Part shown: piece by piece, positions 50,935 through 59,573 of the stretch
Position numbering within the stretch: the stretch's first letter is position 1
Layout of the letters: the number at the start of each line of letters is the position of its first letter
Origin: Micromonospora sp. NBC_01796
GTDB lineage: Bacteria; Actinomycetota; Actinomycetes; Mycobacteriales; Micromonosporaceae
Assembly: GCF_035917455.1 (NCBI RefSeq)
Contig: NZ_CP109078.1
Span: 558,001-622,000, forward strand
Direction of reading: 5' to 3'
Length of the DNA: 64,000 nt
Made by a program: the position numbers and the translations under genes
The notes under the pieces: generated by a model
The model's database searches: none
What the model saw: the letters and a program-made list of their open reading frames with translations, nothing else
What the model was told of the DNA's origin: nothing

Positions 50935-51606
50935 TCAGAGCGCGCGGCGCAGCCACTCCTCGACCCCGGCCACGTGCACGGTGGCCCAGGACCGGGCCAG
51001 TTCGGGCTGGCGGGAGGCGATCGCGTCGAGAATGGCAGCGTGCTGTTCACGGGTGCGGGCGACCGCGCTCTCCTGGGTGAGGCCGCGCCAGATCCGGGCC
51101 CGGGTGGTGGGGCCGGAGAGGCTGTCGATCAGCGAGCAGAGCACGTCGTTGCCGGCACCGGCGGCGATCTGCCGGTGGAATTCGAGGTCGTTGGCGACCA
51201 GTGCGTCGATGGTCGGTTCACCGCCGAGTCCGTCGAGCAGCGTACGCAGCTTGGCGATGCCCTCCTCGGTCATCCGCTGGGCGGCCATCGCGGCGGCGGC
51301 GGGTTCCAGGATCCGGCGTACCTCCAGGAACTGGAGCACCGTGTCGTCGCGGTGGAAGTCGACGACGAAGCTCATCGCGTCGAGCAGCAGACCGGGGTCG
51401 AGGCTGGTCACATAGGTGCCGTCGCCCTGGCGTACGTCCAGGACGCGGATCACCGACAGCGCCTTGACGGCCTCGCGCAGCGAGTTGCGGGACAGCCCGA
51501 GCCGGTCGGCCAGATCGGCCTCCTTGGGCAGCCGGTCACCGGGGCGCAGTTCGCCGGAGACGATCATTTCCTTGATCTTGTGGATCGCTTCGTCGGTGAG
51601 CGCCAT
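50935..51606 (-). CDS. GntR-family regulator with FCD domain
   Basis: A 223-residue FadR-type regulator. The N-terminal winged helix is IHKIKEMIVSGELRPGDRLPKEADLADRLGLSRNSLREAVKAL (about 8-50). The FCD effector domain (about 85-220) has LEVRRILEPAAAAMAAQRM and FHRQIAAGAGNDVLCSLID, with metal-ligand-like residues. Members usually control sugar-acid or carbohydrate genes. The ATG at 51606 has GGAGGGG 7 nt upstream. A repeated ACATCCGATG sequence in the gap upstream may be its operator. No obvious catabolic target adjoins it. Confidence 0.88.
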   Translation of the reverse strand: MALTDEAIHKIKEMIVSGELRPGDRLPKEADLADRLGLSRNSLREAVKALSVIRVLDVRQGDGTYVTSLDPGLLLDAMSFVVDFHRDDTVLQFLEVRRILEPAAAAMAAQRMTEEGIAKLRTLLDGLGGEPTIDALVANDLEFHRQIAAGAGNDVLCSLIDSLSGPTTRARIWRGLTQESAVARTREQHAAILDAIASRQPELARSWATVHVAGVEEWLRRAL

Positions 51607-51954
51607 GCTCGTTCCCCTCCGGCCCGCGCGGTCAGTCAGCTCACAGGCTCGCAGTGCGGCGCCACGGAGTCGGCGAGCCCGCACCGCCCGGCGTGGCGGC
51701 GACGCTGCACCCGGCGCGCCACGCCGACCGCCCGGTGCGGTGCGACTCATCCGGCTCTCGGGCACCCAACAGCCGTGATACATCCGATGTCTACCAGCCT
51801 CTTGAACGCTTTCACAACCACGGTGGGTAAGTGAGCCGACAAACCCCGTGTTCCCGGGCCGGTCACCGACCGCGTTCGAGGGGGCGACATCCGATGGATA
51901 CGCAGGTGGGGCGGTCGCTGACCGAACCCCGGACCGGCTCACCCCGGCCGGAGG
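51607..51954. other. Divergent gap with repeated ACATCCGATG
   Basis: About 350 bp between gntR and the YbaK gene, with no gene supported. ACATCCGATG occurs twice, at 51780-51789 (as the palindrome ACATC-C-GATGT to 51790) and at 51887-51896 (extended to ATCC-GAT-GGAT). These could be binding sites for the adjacent GntR regulator. Confidence 0.4.
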
Positions 51955-51960
51955 TACTGT
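51955..51960 (+). promoter_or_regulatory. -10 element TACTGT of the YbaK gene
   Basis: TACTGT is followed by 6 nt and the ATG at 51967, with no ribosome site. It is a likely leaderless promoter. Confidence 0.45.
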
Positions 51961-51966
51961 GCAGCC

Positions 51967-52437
51967 ATGTCCGGCTCCGCCTCCGCCGCCCTCGACTCCG
52001 CCGCCGTCCCCTACGAGGTGATCCGGCACGGACCGGTGGGCAGTGTGGCCGAGGCCGCCGCCGCGCTGGGCATGGAGGTCGCGGACATCGTGAAGACGAT
52101 CGTGATCCGTCGGGGCGACAACGACTACGTTTTTGTCCTCGTACCGGGTGACCGGGTCATCTCCTGGCCCAGGCTGCGCGCGTTGCTGGGCGTCAACCGG
52201 CTCTCCCTGCCCGACGCGGGCGCGGCCATGGACGCGACCGGGTACGAGCGCGGCACCATCACCCCGTTCGGTTCCACCACCGCATGGCCGGTTGTCGCCG
52301 ACGAGCGGGTACGCGGGCGCCGGATCACCCTCGGCGCCGGCGAGCGGGGCGTCGCGATCGCCCTGGCAGCCGACGAGGCACTGCGTACCCTGGCCGCCAC
52401 CGTCGCCGACGTGACCGACCCCGAACCGCCCCGCTAG
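51967..52437 (+). CDS. YbaK/EbsC-family Cys-tRNA(Pro) deacylase-like protein
   Basis: A 156-residue YbaK/ProX-type domain, which removes mischarged amino acids from tRNA. The family Lys is in EVADIVKTIVIRRGDNDYVFVLVPGD (about 38-63), then VNRLSLPDAG and the GxxxPFG-type loop RGTITPFGS (about 98-106). Length fits a free-standing trans-editing enzyme. The amino-acid specificity cannot be fixed by eye. It has its own leaderless promoter and ends in a nested hairpin shared with the convergent beta-helix gene. Confidence 0.88.
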   Translation: MSGSASAALDSAAVPYEVIRHGPVGSVAEAAAALGMEVADIVKTIVIRRGDNDYVFVLVPGDRVISWPRLRALLGVNRLSLPDAGAAMDATGYERGTITPFGSTTAWPVVADERVRGRRITLGAGERGVAIALAADEALRTLAATVADVTDPEPPR

Positions 52438-52528
52438 CCGGGAGGGTCACACCCCGACCGGACGGTCCCGGGATCGGGAAGTCGCGTCCGGGCAGCACCT
52501 GGTCGGGGCTGGCCGGGAACGGCCCGGT

Positions 52529-52571
52529 GCGGTTCCGGGGGCGGGCGTGCGCCCGAACCGCCCGGAACCGC
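52529..52571. terminator. Nested bidirectional terminator
   Basis: Outer perfect 11-bp arms GCGGTTCCGGG / CCCGGAACCGC (52529-52539 / 52561-52571) around a CGGGCG-tg-CGCCCG stem. It lies between the convergent YbaK and beta-helix genes. Confidence 0.7.
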
Positions 52572-52577
52572 CCTGGG

Positions 52578-53837
52578 TCACGCCGTGCAGCTCACCCCGT
52601 AACACTGGCCGACCTGGCTGTTCCCGCTGGCCCGGTTGCCGCCGCCGTCGGTGTTGCCGGGAGCGGCGTAGATCCCCCAGCCGCTGTTGTTCCGGGCGAT
52701 GTTGCGCCGTACCGTGTTGCCGGCATTGTCGACCACGATGCCGTTGCCGTTGTTGGCGTTGGCGGTGTTCCCGTCGAGTACGTTGCCCGCCGTCTCGGCA
52801 CCACCGGTGACGAAGACACCGGCCCCGTTGTTGGTGTTGGCGGTGTTGGTCAGCAACCGGTTGGCGGAGGAGTTCTGGAGTTCGACACCGCTGCCCAGTT
52901 GGGCGTTGGCGGTGTTGGACTGGAGCACGTTGCCGTTCGCCCCGATCAGCTCGATCCCGCTGGCGTTGGGCGCGGTGACGTTCAGGTTGTTTCCCCGTAC
53001 GGTGTTGCGCTGCGCCAGGTCGAGCAGGATCCCGGCGTCACCGCTACCGGAGACCCGGTTGTTGACCACCTGGTTGTCGTGCGAGGTGCCGAGCAGGATC
53101 CCGGCGTCGCCGCTGCCGGTGACGGTGTTGCCGTCGACGGTGTTCAGATTGGAGCCGGTCAGGGCGAGCGCCGCGTCCCCGCTGCCGGTGAGGGTGTTGG
53201 ACCGCAGCGTGACCCGTTGCGACCCGACCACCTCGATCCCCCGGTCGCTGCTGTCGATCACCTGGTTGGTCTCGACCGTGTTGCTGGCCGAGTTCTCGAC
53301 GTAGATGCCGTCCCGGTTGTCCCGTACGGTGTTGCCGCGCACGATGTTGCCGGTCGAACCGCCGAGCACGGCAACCCCGCGCTGGGACTGGAACTCCAGC
53401 AGGTTCCCGATGACCCGGTTGTTGGTGTCGGCGTTGACCAGTTCCACCCCGGCGACCTCGTTGTGCCGGGCGGTGATCGCGGTGACCAGGTTCTGGGTGG
53501 TGCCGGGATTGAGCTGGACCCCGTGGTCGAACCCGCTGATGGTGCCGTTGCGGATGGTCACCCCGTCGAAGCCGCCGTTGCGTACGCCCACACCGAGCCC
53601 GACGCCGTCGATGCTCCGGCCGTTGAGGTTGAGGACGATGTTGTGGGCCCCGATGACCAGTCCGTCTCCGGGGCAGTCGACCAGGTTCGCGGTGACCGTC
53701 GTACTGACGGTGACCACCGCGCCGCAGCTCGGCGCCGCCTGCGCCGGTCCTGCGGAAAGGACGAGCACGACCGGGGCCGCAACCAGCCCGCCGAGTACCG
53801 CGCCCAGCGCCCGCCGCATTGCGCGAATTTCTGACAT
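52578..53837 (-). CDS. Secreted right-handed beta-helix protein (PbH1 repeats)
   Basis: A 419-residue exported protein. The signal peptide ends near GPAQA (about residue 34). The rest is a long solenoid with coils of about 22 residues of the form NxVxGNxVxxSxDxGIxL, for example VTLRSNTLTGSGDAALALTGS and NTVDGNTVTGSGDAGILLGTS. This fits parallel beta-helix repeats (PbH1, NosD-like), often in polysaccharide lyases or carbohydrate-binding proteins. No catalytic residues stand out, so binding or structural use is equally likely. The ATG at 53837 has GGAGG 9 nt upstream. A second beta-helix gene is at 59574. Confidence 0.85.
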   Translation of the reverse strand: MSEIRAMRRALGAVLGGLVAAPVVLVLSAGPAQAAPSCGAVVTVSTTVTANLVDCPGDGLVIGAHNIVLNLNGRSIDGVGLGVGVRNGGFDGVTIRNGTISGFDHGVQLNPGTTQNLVTAITARHNEVAGVELVNADTNNRVIGNLLEFQSQRGVAVLGGSTGNIVRGNTVRDNRDGIYVENSASNTVETNQVIDSSDRGIEVVGSQRVTLRSNTLTGSGDAALALTGSNLNTVDGNTVTGSGDAGILLGTSHDNQVVNNRVSGSGDAGILLDLAQRNTVRGNNLNVTAPNASGIELIGANGNVLQSNTANAQLGSGVELQNSSANRLLTNTANTNNGAGVFVTGGAETAGNVLDGNTANANNGNGIVVDNAGNTVRRNIARNNSGWGIYAAPGNTDGGGNRASGNSQVGQCYGVSCTA

Positions 53838-54110
53838 GATGTGCCGCCTCCAGGTATTCCTGCCGGAACACGTCGCCCGCAACACCCGCTGTCGGAGCGA
53901 CGTGAATAGCTGGAAATCTAGGTAGCGGAACAATTCCAAGTCAATGCGACGCCGATGAGAGCTGTCTTATCCGGGCCGTACGAGTATTCATGGCGAATGA
54001 CCCACAGAATAGTGGTCTTCGGCGGATTCGTGAGTTATAAAAGCGCCTTCACAAACCGCGGGCGGGTCGCGACACCTGCCGCGGCCCGCCCGTCGGGTGC
54101 CGACCCACCG

Positions 54111-54545
54111 TCAGTGCTCCACCCAGCCGTGGCGCTGGGCGAGCACGGTCAGACCCTGCCGCACCTGCACGATCTGCGCCCCGGTCAACGTCGGTACGGC
54201 TTCGAGCAGCAACTCCGTCACCTCGTGCCGGAACCCGGCCGACGTGAGTACGTCACACATGCCGTCGTCGTCGGAGCGCTCCGTCCCGCCCGCGATCACA
54301 CCGGACAGCGTTCCATTGCCGGCGGGGGTTCCGCTACGTTCCGTTTTGAGAATGCGGACCGCGAGGGCCTTCATCCCCCGATCGCTCTCCACCGCGTCGA
54401 ACTCCACTGGTACGCCCGGCACAAACGCGTATTTCCCGTCGCCCAGGACATTCGCGTGTACGAAGACGTCCTCGCCGCCACCGTCCGGCGTGATGAATCC
54501 GTATCCACGCGCCTCGTCGAACCTGATGAACCTACCTCTGACCAC
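54111..54545 (-). CDS. Cold-shock-domain protein
   Basis: A 144-residue protein with an N-terminal cold-shock domain (1-65): RGRFIRFDEARGYGFITPDGGGEDVFVHANVL. RNP1 (GYGFI) and RNP2 (DVFVH) are intact, so it should bind single-stranded RNA or DNA. The remaining about 75 residues are an extension seen in a class of longer actinobacterial CSPs (HEVTELLLEAVPTLTGAQIVQVRQGL). The GTG at 54545 was chosen because GAGG lies about 9 nt upstream and family members start immediately before this motif; a start at 54596 would add 17 residues. Confidence 0.85.
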   Translation of the reverse strand: MVRGRFIRFDEARGYGFITPDGGGEDVFVHANVLGDGKYAFVPGVPVEFDAVESDRGMKALAVRILKTERSGTPAGNGTLSGVIAGGTERSDDDGMCDVLTSAGFRHEVTELLLEAVPTLTGAQIVQVRQGLTVLAQRHGWVEH

Positions 54546-54727
54546 CGCGCCCAACCTCGCCTCTACCGTCACCGACAACTCCGCGACAACACACACCGCC
54601 CAAACATCATAAGGTCACCACCCGATGCCGGAGCGGTGCAAGCGGCGTACGGATTGCGGGATGCGGGACCGCAACGATCGGGACCGGAACGATCGGAGCC
54701 GGAACAGAGCCGGCCGCCCGGGTACCC

Positions 54728-55375
54728 CTATGACCCGCCGGCCGGGACGCCGGGCCGCCGAACCGCACCCGACTCGCCCACGCCGACACCGGACTCCTCC
54801 GACACCGGCGTCGTGGACGGGACCGGGGCGTCGGCCGGACCCGTCGCGTCGGACGGGGCGGCGGTGTCGGGCAGGGCAGCGGTGTCGGGCGGGGCGGCGG
54901 CGAGCTGCCGGATGCCTCGATGGGCGAAGAGCAGCGGGATTATGCCGAAGACCCCGAACGAGATGTCGATGAGCTGCCACCACCAGGGAATGCCCCGGAC
55001 CGGGCCGGCGATCAGCGCCAGCGGGACGATCGCGACGCAGGAGATCATGCCGAAGTGGACCACCCAGATGTTGCGCACCGGGTCGCGGTACGGGCCCCAG
55101 AACGCGATCGCGATGACCAGGTGGGCGAAGGCCAGCCAGTCCGTTCCGTACGCGAGGAAGGGGAACTCGTCGTTGGTGGCGACGATGCCCCGGTGCACGT
55201 GGTCGATCCACTCGACCAGCACCGGCAGGTGTTCGGGTGCCGGCGACCAGTCGGCATGCAGCAGCCGGACCAGCAGGCGACTCTCCGCTTCGAGGGGGAA
55301 CGCGGTGACGCCACTGACAACCAGGCCGATGACAAACACCACCAGCCAGACACGTACGCGGGTAAGGGTGCTCAC
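54728..55375 (-). CDS. Hypothetical integral membrane protein
   Basis: A 215-residue protein of unknown function. Four membrane segments lie at about residues 8-25, 80-95, 105-125 and 133-150. Polar motifs between them, EWIDHVHRGIVATNDEFPFLAYGTDWLAFAHLVI and FWGPYRDPVRNIWVVHFGM, recall conserved families of small membrane proteins seen in many bacteria, but no name is secure. The C-terminal 60 residues are Pro/Ala/Ser-rich and cytoplasmic. The GTG at 55375 lies 8 nt after TACGCT, suggesting a leaderless mRNA. Confidence 0.7.
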   Translation of the reverse strand: MSTLTRVRVWLVVFVIGLVVSGVTAFPLEAESRLLVRLLHADWSPAPEHLPVLVEWIDHVHRGIVATNDEFPFLAYGTDWLAFAHLVIAIAFWGPYRDPVRNIWVVHFGMISCVAIVPLALIAGPVRGIPWWWQLIDISFGVFGIIPLLFAHRGIRQLAAAPPDTAALPDTAAPSDATGPADAPVPSTTPVSEESGVGVGESGAVRRPGVPAGGS

Positions 55376-56171
55376 GAACCGTCAGCGTAGTTAGTCCCGG
55401 GTGGACCGGGCCCCGTCCGGCGAGCACCCTCACACAAGATTCACACCACCCACCCAGTTCACTGCCCGCCGATCCGGGGCAGATGGTGGCGTACTGCCGC
55501 GTACCTCCGCAGGGGCACCGGGCGGGGGACTTTTGTCAAAGCAGACAGGGGCTTCTGCTGGGATCGACGGAAGTTAGTTGGTCTTGGGTCTATCTTTCGT
55601 GTTGCCCACGGATTAAGGTTCTGTTTCAGCCAGAGCCACTCCAGAGCCCCTGCATGGGACCCACAAAAACGTTTCAGCGGCGCATCGGCGGCGCCACTGT
55701 CCCACCCCCGACTCCCGCATCGTCGCCGCGGCCCAGGTCGCGAGGAAGGTAGCGAGACATGGACAAGACAGCCTCCAGCCGCCCGCGAACGCTCCCCTGG
55801 CCCGCTGCGGCCAGTTGATCCGGTAGGACGGTGGCCAGGCGGCCCCGTCCACGTACCCGGAACCTCGGCCACACGAACGGGCCGAGCCCACGATCCTCCG
55901 CCGTACAGGCGGGTGGCGGGACCGGTGCACCACGACCGGCCCGGACAGCAGGAAACGTGGATCGTCGTGTCGGCGCGCGCGACCACCCGGTAGCGGACAG
56001 CACCCGGCGTCACCGGTCGGCAGCCGATGGCGGCTCCTGCGAGATCGCGCACCATCCAGACGGATGCGGCGCCACACCCCACCGTGACAACCAGACCACC
56101 ACACCGGACCCGTGCGCGTCCGGTGTCGACGGGTGCCGCCGCATGCCCGCTCCACACCCCCGGAGGAACAT
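55376..56171. other. 796-bp gap upstream of the giant secreted dehydrogenase gene
   Basis: No gene is supported. A distinctly less GC-rich block (about 55525-55680) contains CAGGGGCTTCTGC-type short repeats but no clear RNA fold. A long open frame on the minus strand has poor codon character and no homology-like motifs. The 5' region of the plus-strand gene carries a palindrome (56101-56126). Confidence 0.45.
56101..56126. promoter_or_regulatory. Inverted repeat ACACCGGAC-N8-GTCCGGTGT
   Basis: Perfect 9-bp arms, 45 bp before the ATG at 56172. It could be an operator or a stem in the 5' untranslated region. Confidence 0.4.
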
Positions 56172-59100
56172 ATGACAAGACCCCTGCGCCGGTGGCTTGC
56201 CGCCATGGCCGGCGCCACCATCGTGCTTCCCGGCCTGGTGGCCGTACCGGCCTCGGCCGCGCCCGATCGGGGCGCCGCCGAGGAACGCCTGGTCACCGAG
56301 GAGAACGGACCGGCGGCGCTGCGCTCCGAGGCCCGCGCCCCGGAGGACTACCGGGTGCTCGTCTTCACCAAGACCGCCGGTACGCGCCGACCGTCCATCA
56401 CCGACGGCGTCCGTACGATCCAGTCGCTGGCCGCGGCGAACGGGTTCTCGGTCACGGTCACCCAGGACGGTGGCGCGTTCACCACGGAGAACCTGGCCGA
56501 CTACCGTGCCGTGGTCTTCCTCAACACCACCGGCAACGTCCTCAACCCCGGCCAGGAGGCCGCGTTCGAGTCGTACGTCAAGTCCGGTGGCGGTTACGTC
56601 GGCGTGCACGCGGCCGCCGAGACCGAGCCGGACTGGGCGTTCTACCAGAACCTGGTCGGCGCCAAGGCGTCCGGCGTGGCCAGCACCGAGGCGGGTGTCG
56701 TCGAGGTCGCCGACCGGGTGCACCCGGCCACCGAGGCGACGCCGCAGACGTTGACCCTCACCGAGGAGTGGTACAACTTCACCACCAACGTGCGGGGCTC
56801 GTCGCACGTGCTCGCCACCGCGCAGGAGAAGAGCTTCGCGGGCGGCACGATGGGCTTCGACCACCCGGTGAGCTGGTGCAAGGACTACCAGGGCGGGCGT
56901 TCCTTCTACACCGGGCTCGGCCACTCGATCGAGACCTACCGGGTCGGTGGCTTCAAGAAGCACCTGCTCGGCGGCATCCAGTGGGCGGCCGGCGTGGTCG
57001 AGGGCGACTGCGGGGCGACCGTACTCGGCAACTACGAGAAGGTCACCCTCAACGACGAGCCGGGCGAGCCGATGTCCCTGTCGGTCCTGCCCGACGGCCG
57101 GGTGCTGCACAACACCCGTGGCGGCGAGATCCGGCTGTACGACCCGGCGACGGGTGCCAGCCCGGTCATCACCACCGTCCCGGTGTACCAGCACGACGAG
57201 GACGGGTTGCAGACGATCTCGATCGCGCCCGACTTCGCCACCAGCAAGTGGGTCTACATCTACTACTCGCCGCCGCTGAACACCCCGCTGGACAACCCGG
57301 CGACCCCGGGTGTCAACGAGGGCGACGCCCCGGCGACGAGCACGGACCCGACGGTCTGGAACGCGTTCAAGGGGTACAACCAGCTCTCCCGGGTGAAGTT
57401 CGTCGACGGACCGACCCCACGGCTGGACATGGCGACCGAACAGCAGATCATGCGGGTCGACACCGACCGGGGCATCTGCTGCCACGTCGCCGGCAAGGTG
57501 AAGTTCGACGGCAAGGGTCTCGTCTACCTGATCACCGGCGACGACACCAACGCCAGCGGCTCGGACGGCTTCAACCCGATCAACGAGTCCCCCACCCAGG
57601 GACCGGGCTACGACGCCCAGCGCTCGGCCGGTAACACCAACGACCTGCGCGGCAAGGTGCTGCGGATCAAGGTCAAGGAAAACGGTACGTACAGCATCCC
57701 GGCCGGGAACCTGTTCCCGGAGAACACCGACTACGACAACAAGACCCGTCCGGAGATCTTCCTGATGGGCCTGCGGAACCCGTTCCGGTTCGACGTGGAC
57801 AGCAACGGCTTCGTGTACGTCGGTGACTACTCGCCGGACTCGCGTACCCCGAGTGCGACCCGTGGTCCGGAGGGCACCGGCCGGTGGTTCGCCACCAACA
57901 AGGCGGCCAACTACGGGTGGCCGTACTGCTACTCGCCGAGCCTGCCGTACATCGACTACGACTTCGTCACCCGTACCTCCGGTGAGCCGTTCAACTGCGG
58001 CGCCCCGGTGAACAACTCGCCCCGCAACACCGGCCGTACGGTCCTGCCGGCGGTGGCGCAGCCCCAGTTCTGGTACACCTACGAGGCCCGGACCACCTGC
58101 GCCGGGGCGTACCTGCAGACCCCGCCCGCGACCTGCGACTTCCAGTGGCCGGTCATCGGCACCGGTGGCGTCGGCCCGCACGGCGGACCGATCTACAAGT
58201 ACGACTCGGAGAGCACCTCGGAGACCAAGTTCCCCGAGTACTACAACAACAGCGTGGTGTTCGGGGAGTTCACCCGGGACAAGCTGTTCATGATGCGCAC
58301 CAACGGCAGCGGCCAGCTGACCGGGGTGGAGGCGTTCCTGCCCGGCGTCATCTTCGACAACCCGATGGAGATGGAGTTCGGGCCGGACGGCAACCTCTAC
58401 GTGCTGGAGTACGGCGACGGCTTCTTCCGGGCCAACCCGGACGCCCAACTCTCCATGATCCGGTACGTGAAGGGCACCCGTTCCCCGGTCGCCGCGCTGT
58501 CGGCGAACCCGACCTCCGGCCAGGCCCCGCTGCCGGTGCAGTTCTCCAGCGCCGGTTCGTCCGACCCGGACCCGGGTGAGTCGATCTCCTTCGCCTGGGA
58601 CTTCGACAGCAACGGCACGGTCGACTCGGCCGACCCGAACCCGACGTACACGTACACCGCCAACGGGGTGTACAACGCCAAGCTGACGGTGACCGACTCC
58701 AGCGGCAAGACGGCGGTGCTGACCAGGGAAATCGTGGTCGGCAACACCGCGCCGACGGTCACGGTGACGGTGCCGGCAGGCGGTACGTTCTTCAACTGGG
58801 GTGACACGGTGCCGTTCACGGTCGCCGTCACCGACCCCGAGGACGGGACGATCGACTGCAGCCGGGTCACGGTCTCGTTCGTACTCGGTCACGACACCCA
58901 CGGCCACGGCGAGACCGAGACCAGTGGGTGCACCGGCACCCTGCCCACCCCCGCCGACGGTGCCGACCACGCCGGTGGTTACCTCTACGGCGGGATCAGC
59001 GCCACGTACACCGACCTCGGCGCCAACGGCCAGCCGGCGCTGACCACGGTCGGTCAGGCGATCATCCAGGTACGGCGGCAGCAGGCCGAGCACGCCCAGG

Positions 59101-59492
59101 TCCAGCAGGGCGTGACGATCGCCGCCAGCACCGACACCGGTGGTGGTTCACAGGTCGGCGGGATCGATGCCGGCGACCACATCGCGTTCGAGCCGATCAA
59201 CTTCGACGGCGTGAACACGGTGACCCTGCGCTACTCGGGTGGATCCGCCACCACGGTCGGCACCCCGCGTGCCAACGTGGAACTCCGGGTCGGTTCGCCG
59301 ACCGGGGCGGTTGTCGCCACCGCCGTACTCAACGCCACCAGCGGCAACGGTGCCTACGCGAGTCAGGCCATTCCGGTGACCTACCCCGCCGGCCCCCAGC
59401 GCCTCTACCTGGTGTTCACCCCGGTAACCGGTGGCCCGACCACGGCCCTGGTCAACCTCAACTGGGTCGAGTTCGGAAGCACCACCCCGTAA
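56172..59492 (+). CDS. Secreted ThuA / sugar dehydrogenase / PKD / CBM fusion protein
   Basis: An 1106-residue exported multidomain protein. The signal peptide ends near VPASA (about residue 30). A ThuA-like domain (about 55-285) has YRVLVFTKTAGTRRPSI, GGGYVGVHAAAETE and MGFDHPVSWCKDY. Next is a six-bladed glucose/sorbosone-dehydrogenase propeller (about 300-765) with PDGRVLHNTRGGEIRLYDP, GLRNPFRFDVDSNGFVYVGDY and ANYGWPYCYSP. A PKD domain follows (PVQFSSAGSSDPDPGESISFAWDFD) and a C-terminal CBM6-like sandwich (AEHAQVQQGVTIAAS...DGVNTVTLRYSGGSATT). Similar fusions are annotated as carbohydrate-binding and may oxidise plant-derived sugars using PQQ. The ATG has GGAGG 5 nt upstream. The cofactor and substrate are inferred. 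Confidence 0.9.
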   Translation: MTRPLRRWLAAMAGATIVLPGLVAVPASAAPDRGAAEERLVTEENGPAALRSEARAPEDYRVLVFTKTAGTRRPSITDGVRTIQSLAAANGFSVTVTQDGGAFTTENLADYRAVVFLNTTGNVLNPGQEAAFESYVKSGGGYVGVHAAAETEPDWAFYQNLVGAKASGVASTEAGVVEVADRVHPATEATPQTLTLTEEWYNFTTNVRGSSHVLATAQEKSFAGGTMGFDHPVSWCKDYQGGRSFYTGLGHSIETYRVGGFKKHLLGGIQWAAGVVEGDCGATVLGNYEKVTLNDEPGEPMSLSVLPDGRVLHNTRGGEIRLYDPATGASPVITTVPVYQHDEDGLQTISIAPDFATSKWVYIYYSPPLNTPLDNPATPGVNEGDAPATSTDPTVWNAFKGYNQLSRVKFVDGPTPRLDMATEQQIMRVDTDRGICCHVAGKVKFDGKGLVYLITGDDTNASGSDGFNPINESPTQGPGYDAQRSAGNTNDLRGKVLRIKVKENGTYSIPAGNLFPENTDYDNKTRPEIFLMGLRNPFRFDVDSNGFVYVGDYSPDSRTPSATRGPEGTGRWFATNKAANYGWPYCYSPSLPYIDYDFVTRTSGEPFNCGAPVNNSPRNTGRTVLPAVAQPQFWYTYEARTTCAGAYLQTPPATCDFQWPVIGTGGVGPHGGPIYKYDSESTSETKFPEYYNNSVVFGEFTRDKLFMMRTNGSGQLTGVEAFLPGVIFDNPMEMEFGPDGNLYVLEYGDGFFRANPDAQLSMIRYVKGTRSPVAALSANPTSGQAPLPVQFSSAGSSDPDPGESISFAWDFDSNGTVDSADPNPTYTYTANGVYNAKLTVTDSSGKTAVLTREIVVGNTAPTVTVTVPAGGTFFNWGDTVPFTVAVTDPEDGTIDCSRVTVSFVLGHDTHGHGETETSGCTGTLPTPADGADHAGGYLYGGISATYTDLGANGQPALTTVGQAIIQVRRQQAEHAQVQQGVTIAASTDTGGGSQVGGIDAGDHIAFEPINFDGVNTVTLRYSGGSATTVGTPRANVELRVGSPTGAVVATAVLNATSGNGAYASQAIPVTYPAGPQRLYLVFTPVTGGPTTALVNLNWVEFGSTTP

Positions 59493-59510
59493 CCGAGTTC
59501 GCGCACCTGT

Positions 59511-59554
59511 AGAGAATGAGTGGCTTTCCGTACCCGGAGAGCCACTCATTCTCT
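59511..59554. terminator. Long hairpin, copy 1 of a repeated element
   Basis: A 20-bp stem (core perfect 14-bp arms AGAGAATGAGTGGC / GCCACTCATTCTCT) with loop TACC lies between the convergent sugar-dehydrogenase and beta-helix genes. A diverged copy is at 61262-61319, where TGTAGAGAAYGAGTGG recurs. Confidence 0.8.
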
Positions 59555-59573
59555 GTTCGAGGCGTCGGCGCGG

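Noticed and set aside
52284-53834. Plus-strand open frame opposite the beta-helix gene
   Set aside because: It reads as Gly/Val/Asp-rich repeats that are the complement of the beta-helix coils; no ribosome site.
55459-56178. Minus-strand 239-codon frame in the 55.4-56.2 kb gap
   Set aside because: TTG start inside the ribosome-site region of the next gene, many Cys/Trp residues and no motif; codon use is unlike neighbouring genes.
56010-59093. Minus-strand open frame of 1027 codons opposite the sugar dehydrogenase
   Set aside because: The plus strand has a signal peptide and four recognisable domains. The antisense frame is an artefact of codon bias.
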